A program made the position numbers and the translations under genes. A stretch of 64,000 nt of DNA from contig NZ_AUKI01000001.1 in the NCBI RefSeq assembly GCF_000424665.1, forward strand, positions 48,834 to 112,833, written 5' to 3'. Source of the DNA: Salinimicrobium terrae DSM 17865. GTDB lineage: Bacteria; Bacteroidota; Bacteroidia; Flavobacteriales; Flavobacteriaceae. A model generated the notes under the pieces. It saw only the letters and a list, made by a program, of their open reading frames with translations, was not told the origin of the DNA and ran no database searches. Positions 61,250-64,000 of this stretch are shown one piece after another; the first letter of the stretch is position 1; each line of letters begins with the position of its first letter.

Positions 61250-63118
61250 ATGAAAAAAATAATCTATTCCCTGGCATTGACTGCCATGGCTTTGGGTTGT
61301 AAAACCCAACAAGTTTCCGAACCTGTCGTTCAACCCATAGTTGCCACTCTGGACCTGGTGAATGTGAAGGATGACAAGATCATGGTCACTGTGGATCCAG
61401 GAGAAATTAATACTGAAACTATAATATTTTATATTCCAAAAACAGTTCCCGGCACCTACTCTACTTCTAATTATGGGGTTTATGCGGAAGATTTGAAGGC
61501 TTTTGATCGGAAGGGTAACGAATTGCCTGTCACGGTTTATGATGAAAACAGCTGGGGCATTGAAAATGCAACCAGGTTGGATAAAGTTACGTACTGGATG
61601 AACGATACCTTTGATGTTGATGGGGAGGGCGGTATCTATTCCATGGCTGGAACTAATATCAATGAAGGAAATAATTTCCTGCTGAATCTGCACGGTTTCG
61701 TTGGTTATTTCAACGACCTTACTGAAGTCCCATACCGTTTGGAAATTACCCGACCCAATGATCTTTTCGCCGGAAGTGCCCTGGATATTACTGAATCTTC
61801 TCAAATTAATGCAGTTACAACTAAAGACATTTTTAATGTTAACCGATATTTTGAGGTGACTGATAATCCAATAATGTACGCAGTACCCGATACAGTAAGC
61901 TTCAAAGTGGATGAAATGGATGTGCTCCTTCACGTTTATTCTCCCACCAATAAATTCAATGCGCAGGATTTTAAACCTGCCATGGAAAGGATGATTACAG
62001 CTCAAAAGGATTTTCTGGGTGAAATTGACAGTACCGATAAATATGCAATTCTCCTGTATCTTTCTGCTACGCCCGGTGAAGGAGATGCCTCCAACTTTGG
62101 TGCGTTGGAACATCACACCTCTACGGTTGTGGTTATGCCCGAGGATATGGGCAAGGAGGCCCTTAATGAATCCCTTACGGATATAGTTTCCCATGAGTTT
62201 TTCCACATTTTGACTCCGCTTGGGGTGCATTCAAAAGAAGTTCATTATTTTGACTATAATGATCCACAGATGTCGCGGCACCTTTGGCTTTACGAGGGTG
62301 TTACCGAATATTTTGCAAATCTTTTTCAGGTGAATCAAGGGCTCATTACTCCTCAGGAATTCTATGACAGAATGCAGGAAAAAATTGTTGTTTCAGGGAG
62401 ATTTGACGATACAATGTCATTTACCGAAATGAGTCAGAACATCCTGAAAAAGGAATTTAAAGACAGCTATTACAATGTATATCTGAAAGGTGCACTTATA
62501 GGTATGGCTCTGGATATTAGGTTGAGAGAATTAAGCAACGGGGAAATGGGCTTGTTGGATCTAATGAAGCAACTCACCACGATGTACGGAAAAGATAAAC
62601 CTTTTGAAGACGAGGAACTTTTTCCCGTCATTACCGAATTGACTTATCCCGAGATCGGGGAGTTTTTCAATACTTATGTTAGTGGGAACACTCCAATCCC
62701 ATACAATGAATACTTTCAAAAAGTAGGACTGGAAATGAGGGAAGGTGAAGTTCCGGTTGATTACTTCCTGCAAGACCCTTCTACACCCTATATTACCGTT
62801 AATGCTGAAGGAGAGATCGTTTTGAGAAATGATATGCCTTTAAACACCTTCTTTAAAGAAGTCGGATTAATGGGTGGGGATATCATAAAAACAATTAATG
62901 AAAAACCATATAATGTTCAAAACGTTTATGACCTCATTAATGATTCTGTAAACTGGTCTGTTGGAGATCCTGTAAGTTTCACTATTGAAAGAAATGGTGA
63001 GGAGTTACAGGTTGAAGGAAAAGTAATTGAGCCTATGGCGACAGGAATGCGTCTTATGGAGACTATGAACCCAAACAGCGAACAAATGGAATTACGCCAT
63101 AGCTGGTTAAAATCATAA
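61250..63118 (+). CDS. M61 family glycyl aminopeptidase-like metallopeptidase with PDZ domain
   Basis: A 622-residue lipoprotein-type exported peptidase (MKKIIYSLALTAMALGCKTQ, lipidated Cys); an ATG 30 bp upstream was rejected because it would bury the signal peptide. The M61 domain has the zinc motif HEFFHILTP, with the third ligand Glu expected in LYEGVTEYFANL, and the PDZ domain is near the C-terminus (GGDIIKTINEKPYNVQNVYDLI, split). The N-terminal ~200 residues are a beta-rich domain (LDLVNVKDDKIMVTVDPGEI). M61 enzymes release N-terminal Gly or Ala from peptides. It ends in a terminator-like hairpin that may also be the left end of the following insertion sequence. Confidence 0.9.
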   Translation: MKKIIYSLALTAMALGCKTQQVSEPVVQPIVATLDLVNVKDDKIMVTVDPGEINTETIIFYIPKTVPGTYSTSNYGVYAEDLKAFDRKGNELPVTVYDENSWGIENATRLDKVTYWMNDTFDVDGEGGIYSMAGTNINEGNNFLLNLHGFVGYFNDLTEVPYRLEITRPNDLFAGSALDITESSQINAVTTKDIFNVNRYFEVTDNPIMYAVPDTVSFKVDEMDVLLHVYSPTNKFNAQDFKPAMERMITAQKDFLGEIDSTDKYAILLYLSATPGEGDASNFGALEHHTSTVVVMPEDMGKEALNESLTDIVSHEFFHILTPLGVHSKEVHYFDYNDPQMSRHLWLYEGVTEYFANLFQVNQGLITPQEFYDRMQEKIVVSGRFDDTMSFTEMSQNILKKEFKDSYYNVYLKGALIGMALDIRLRELSNGEMGLLDLMKQLTTMYGKDKPFEDEELFPVITELTYPEIGEFFNTYVSGNTPIPYNEYFQKVGLEMREGEVPVDYFLQDPSTPYITVNAEGEIVLRNDMPLNTFFKEVGLMGGDIIKTINEKPYNVQNVYDLINDSVNWSVGDPVSFTIERNGEELQVEGKVIEPMATGMRLMETMNPNSEQMELRHSWLKS

Positions 63119-63128
63119 AGTAAAAGAG

Positions 63129-63152
63129 GCTGTCTCATTAATTTGAGGCAGC
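63129..63152 (+). terminator. Hairpin after the M61 gene, possibly also the IS left end
   Basis: GCTGTCTCA at 63129-63137 pairs with TGAGGCAGC at 63144-63152 (one G-U), followed by a run of ten T to 63162. It is an effective terminator for M61. AGAGGCTGTCTCA-type sequences are also common at IS ends in this phylum, so it may be part of the IS. Confidence 0.7.
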
Positions 63153-63232
63153 TTTTTTTTTTCATTTTATAGGTTCTTGCTATTGAATATTTGAAGGTAT
63201 TTTCTTACCTTTAGGTATTGATAATCAAACAC

Positions 63233-64000
63233 ATGAGCCATAAATTCAAGGTTTATAACCAACAGCAAAACTGGCTTTTTCCTCCTTCCATTGAAGAATT
63301 AATTCCACAAGATCATCCGGTGAGGATTGTTAATGGAGTTATTGAACATCTGGATCTAAAGCCACTGATCAAAGCCTATAGTAAAGATGGACAGCCCAGT
63401 TATCATCCCAAAATGATGTTGAAGGTGATGGTCTATGCTTATATGGATAACACCTATTCCAGCCGCAAGATTGAGAAAGCCATGCGTGAGAACATTAACT
63501 TCATGTGGCTCTCCAATAGACAGGTGGCCGATCATAATACCATTGCTCGATTTAGAAGCACAAAGCTAAAGGGTGTCTTTAAAGACATTTTCAAACAAGT
63601 GGTGCTATTGCTGGCTGAAGAAGGGCTAGTAACTTTAAAAGAAGTCTACACCGACGGCACCAAGATCGAATCTGTAGCCGGGCGCTATACCTTTGTTTGG
63701 GGTAATGCAATAAAAACACGCAAAGAAAAAATGATGCAGCAACTCGAAGAGATGTGGGAGTACGCTCAGAGTATAGCTGATGATGAAGATAAGGATCCTA
63801 CTCCTCCAGATTTTAAAAAAGTGGAGAAGGAAAAGGTAGAGCAGACTGCCAGGAAAATTAATAAGATACTCAAAGGAAATGACAAGGCCACTCCTAAGGC
63901 TAAGGCCAAGGCCCGGTATATTAAAAATAATTTTGCTGCCAACCTTGAGAAGTATGAGCAGCAGGAGAAACTCCTTGCCGGTCGAAATAGTTATAGCAAA
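63233..64000 (+). mobile_element. IS1182-family transposase, N-terminal part (runs off the right edge)
   Basis: An open frame of 256 codons from the ATG at 63233 to the window end with no stop. It opens with YNQQQNWLFPPSIEELIPQDHPVRIVNG (two parts, about 7-34), then PSYHPKMMLKVMVYAYMDNTYSSRKIEKAM (two parts) and ADHNTIARFRSTKLKGVF, which are the DUF772/InsH-like N-terminus of IS1182 transposases. VYTDGTKIES (about 138-147) bears the first catalytic Asp of the DDE triad. A lysine-rich coiled-coil region follows. About the N-terminal half of the protein is seen; the rest and the right inverted repeat lie outside. Confidence 0.9.

Noticed and set aside
61238..62230. A 330-codon open frame antisense to the M61 peptidase
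   Set aside because: It lacks domain motifs, is rich in His, Ile and Asn as antisense frames are, and lies fully opposite a convincing gene.
1..64000. tRNA, rRNA genes or a CRISPR array
   Set aside because: No cloverleaf with a GTTCRA-type arm, no rRNA sequence and no regularly spaced direct repeats were found by reading.

Overview
The window looks like chromosomal DNA of a marine-type member of the Flavobacteriaceae (Bacteroidota), near Gramella, Salegentibacter or Zunongwangia. This rests on gene content: a bacillithiol gene (bshA), a Smr-less MutS2, TamB and LptD of Bacteroidota type, DUF4251, DUF1569 and DUF1835 proteins, a fused E1 alpha/beta dehydrogenase and a bacterial SUI1 protein. 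Start codons lack Shine-Dalgarno sequences, and many promoters carry the Bacteroidota -7 element TAnnTTTG. No rRNA, tRNA or CRISPR array was seen.

Layout. 1-3192 (minus): a membrane transporter fragment, then RNA-modification genes (TrmH-like, rsmE, tsaD). 3283-15299: envelope biogenesis (tamB, lptD, an amidase, an MlaD-like protein) and a CCG/4Fe-4S redox pair. 15353-31312: housekeeping and salvage (a GH3/beta-lactamase fusion, bshA, an FAD/Fe-S dehydrogenase, aroC, a DAACS symporter, DUF1704, mutS2, ung). 31313-40200: polyphosphate kinase, a phosphorylase, an oxygenase and the E1 fusion. 40330-41757: small envelope proteins.

41820-48237 is an eight-gene biosynthetic cluster: FAD oxidoreductase, methyltransferase, type III polyketide synthase, FabL-like enoyl reductase, FabZ-like dehydratase, beta-ketoacyl synthase, acyl carrier protein and phosphopantetheinyl transferase. 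The first three resemble the srs phenolic-lipid set of Streptomyces. The rest could make and load a dedicated acyl chain, so a methylated or oxidised alkyl-resorcinol, -pyrone or -quinone is a reasonable guess.

48298-52674 holds a degenerate metallo-beta-lactamase-fold protein, a highly structured 130-nt intergenic element, an Aquifex-type aconitase lacking one canonical cluster cysteine, and two small proteins. 52959-55582 is an AT-rich accessory island: HigB toxin, HigA antitoxin with an extra C-terminal tail, and a KGGVGR-type MinD-like ATPase fused to TPRs, preceded by a perfect 16-bp palindrome over the promoter. It has the architecture of a toxin-antitoxin-chaperone module with an unusual third partner and is the best candidate for an undescribed system here. 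55855-64000 contains an S9 peptidase, a DUF1569 protein, a frameshifted EF-G-like gene, an M61 peptidase and the left part of an IS1182-family insertion sequence.

All calls come from reading the sequence; no database search was run.
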